Source of the DNA: Porphyra umbilicalis
Taxonomy: Eukaryota > Rhodophyta > Bangiophyceae > Bangiales > Bangiaceae
Assembly (NCBI GenBank): GCA_002049455.2
Contig: KV918882.1
Span: 124,001-188,000, forward strand
Reading direction: 5' to 3'
DNA: 64,000 nucleotides
Below, one piece after another: positions 62,922 through 64,000 of the stretch; positions within the stretch are counted from its first letter, which is position 1; each line of letters opens with the position of its first letter. The position numbers and the translations under genes are program-made. The notes beneath the pieces were generated by a model. That model was not told the DNA's origin. It did no database searches and was given only the letters and a program-made list of their open reading frames with translations.

Positions 62922-63777
62922 GGCGGCGGCGCGCGCGGTACGCCGCGCCTGCGCCCCGGGCACGACAAAAAAGGCGCACTGGCAGGGGGTGCCCGTGCAG
63001 CCTCTCGGCTCGCCGGCCGACCGAGGGGAAATGCGGCAAAAGCACGCAGCGGCACCCAAAGGGGGACGCCACGCGCGCCGCAGCGGCAAACGCAGACGCT
63101 CGCAGGCTCACGCACACACACAAAAGCAAAAAAAAAAAAAAAAAGAAAGCAACGGACGAGGGGCGGGGGACACGGACACAGACCACGCGGGCGGCAGCGG
63201 CAGCGGGTCGGGGCGACTGACGGCGGCGGCGACGGGCGTGCACTCGCAGCGCCCGGCGGCCGTCCTGGTGCGGCCACTGGCGGGGGTGGGGCGCCCCCCC
63301 TCTGCGGCGCGGGGATCCGCTGCAGGCACACGGGGGACACGACGGCCGGTCGCAGACGGGCACGCGGGGCCACGCCACGCCAAGGTGGGGCGTCTCGGCA
63401 ACAGCGCCGCCACGCAACGCCACTCCACCGCGCGGGGGCGGGGCGGCGGTTGCGCCTTTTCCGGTTGATGCACGCGAGGCACTTTGGCGTGCGGTGCATC
63501 CACATTCAGCGCCCGGGCCAAAGATGCGGTCGACGTGCGCCATGGGATTGGCTGCGCGTCGGCCTTTGGGCGGGCTCGTGCGGGGACGGCGGCTGTCGCG
63601 CGCCCGACCAATCGGTTGCATCGACGGGCTCGAGCTTTTCAAAGGTACAGGTGTAATGCGCGTGTTTTTTGGGCCACCAGCTTTGCCACCCCCAGCCTCG
63701 TCAGCCGGTGCCCGCGCCAGCCCGTTCCGCCGCCGGTGATGGCGTGGTTCCCTCTCCCCCCCCCCCCCGCCACCGCG
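62922..63777. other. Spacer upstream of the PAQR gene
   Basis: GC-rich leader, then an A-rich tract (63121-63146). A balanced patch at 63460-63660 could hold promoters. No gene recognised. Confidence 0.35.
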
Positions 63778-63999
63778 TCAGGCGGCCGCCGCTGCCGCCG
63801 CCGCCGCCACCGCCCGCCGCCGCCCGACGGCGCCGTCGACGAGCGCCCGCACGTCGGTTGCGAGCGCGTCGAGCTGCGCCCGCCACCGCCGCCGCGTCTC
63901 TGCGGCGAGCGCGTCGGCGCGGGGCGGGTCCCCCATCAACGCGGTGGCGGTGGCGACGAGGGCGGCGTGGCGCGCCGCCGCGCTCCCCCCGCCAATGAC
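63778..63999 (-). CDS. C-terminal part of an unknown protein (runs off the window)
   Basis: An open frame enters from the right edge and ends at TGA 63778-63780. It reads as an amphipathic helical segment (RHAALVATATALMGDPPRAD, then TRRRWRAQLDALATDVRALV) ending in an Ala run. There is no start within the window. Codon choice and residue mix resemble real proteins here, but the family is not recognisable from about 73 residues. Confidence 0.4.
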   Translation of the reverse strand, partial: VIGGGSAAARHAALVATATALMGDPPRADALAAETRRRWRAQLDALATDVRALVDGAVGRRRAVAAAAAAAAA

Positions 64000-64000
64000 G

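Overview
The window is nuclear DNA from a photosynthetic eukaryote, most likely a red alga and probably a bangiophyte of the Porphyra/Pyropia kind. That placement is an inference. It rests on very GC-rich DNA, few short spliceosomal introns (about 150-380 bp), a red-lineage light-harvesting protein (Lhcr type), and several plastid-type proteins with one-step transit peptides whose N-termini carry Phe within the first residues (for example MLGFVSAF, MGAFVACL, MAAFIPPL, MATATFVA). It also fits two tRNA genes broken by introns in unusual places, a habit known from the red alga Cyanidioschyzon merolae.

Layout. 1-8.8 kb: low-complexity GC-rich DNA, a 109-bp minisatellite, a 2OG-Fe(II) oxygenase-like gene, a GC-rich 365-bp repeat and a 334-bp satellite of about ten copies. 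8.8-24 kb: an unidentified coiled-coil protein (-), a 266-bp tandem duplication, an F-box/ankyrin-like gene (+), SMC5 (+), a Ser/Ala-rich protein (-), a palindromic MITE and a non-RD protein kinase (-). 24-32 kb: a second MITE copy, tRNA-Ile(AAU), a C2H2 zinc-finger gene (+), GGC microsatellites and tRNA-Leu(UAA). 32-45.6 kb: a secreted Cys-rich protein, ribosomal protein eL18, a plastid CobW/COG0523 metallochaperone GTPase, a plastid S41 carboxyl-terminal processing protease (-), a PH-like/helical-bundle/Sel1-repeat protein and YOS1/IER3IP1. 45.7-53 kb: a plastid S1-domain RNA-binding protein (-), ESCRT-I subunit VPS37 (+) and an RCC1-repeat protein (-). 53-64 kb: a complete non-autonomous hAT element, a plastid BASS-family transporter (+), a secreted DUF5060/DUF4038 glycoside-hydrolase-like protein (-), the Lhcr gene (+), a PAQR/adiponectin-receptor-like membrane protein (-) and the C-terminal end of an unknown protein (-).

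Functionally this is an ordinary mixed nuclear neighbourhood with no operon logic. It covers DNA repair (SMC5), translation (eL18, tRNAs), secretory and endosomal traffic (YOS1, VPS37) and plastid upkeep and photosynthesis (CobW, CtpA, S1 protein, BASS, Lhcr).

Two points stand out. First, both tRNA genes carry extra introns in the D- or T-loop. Second, about eleven host genes read through only if single bases are added at long G or C runs. Nearly every break lies at a G/C run of 7 or more and goes in the same direction (one base short). Systematic under-counting of homopolymers in the assembly is the likeliest cause, so gene limits next to such runs are provisional.
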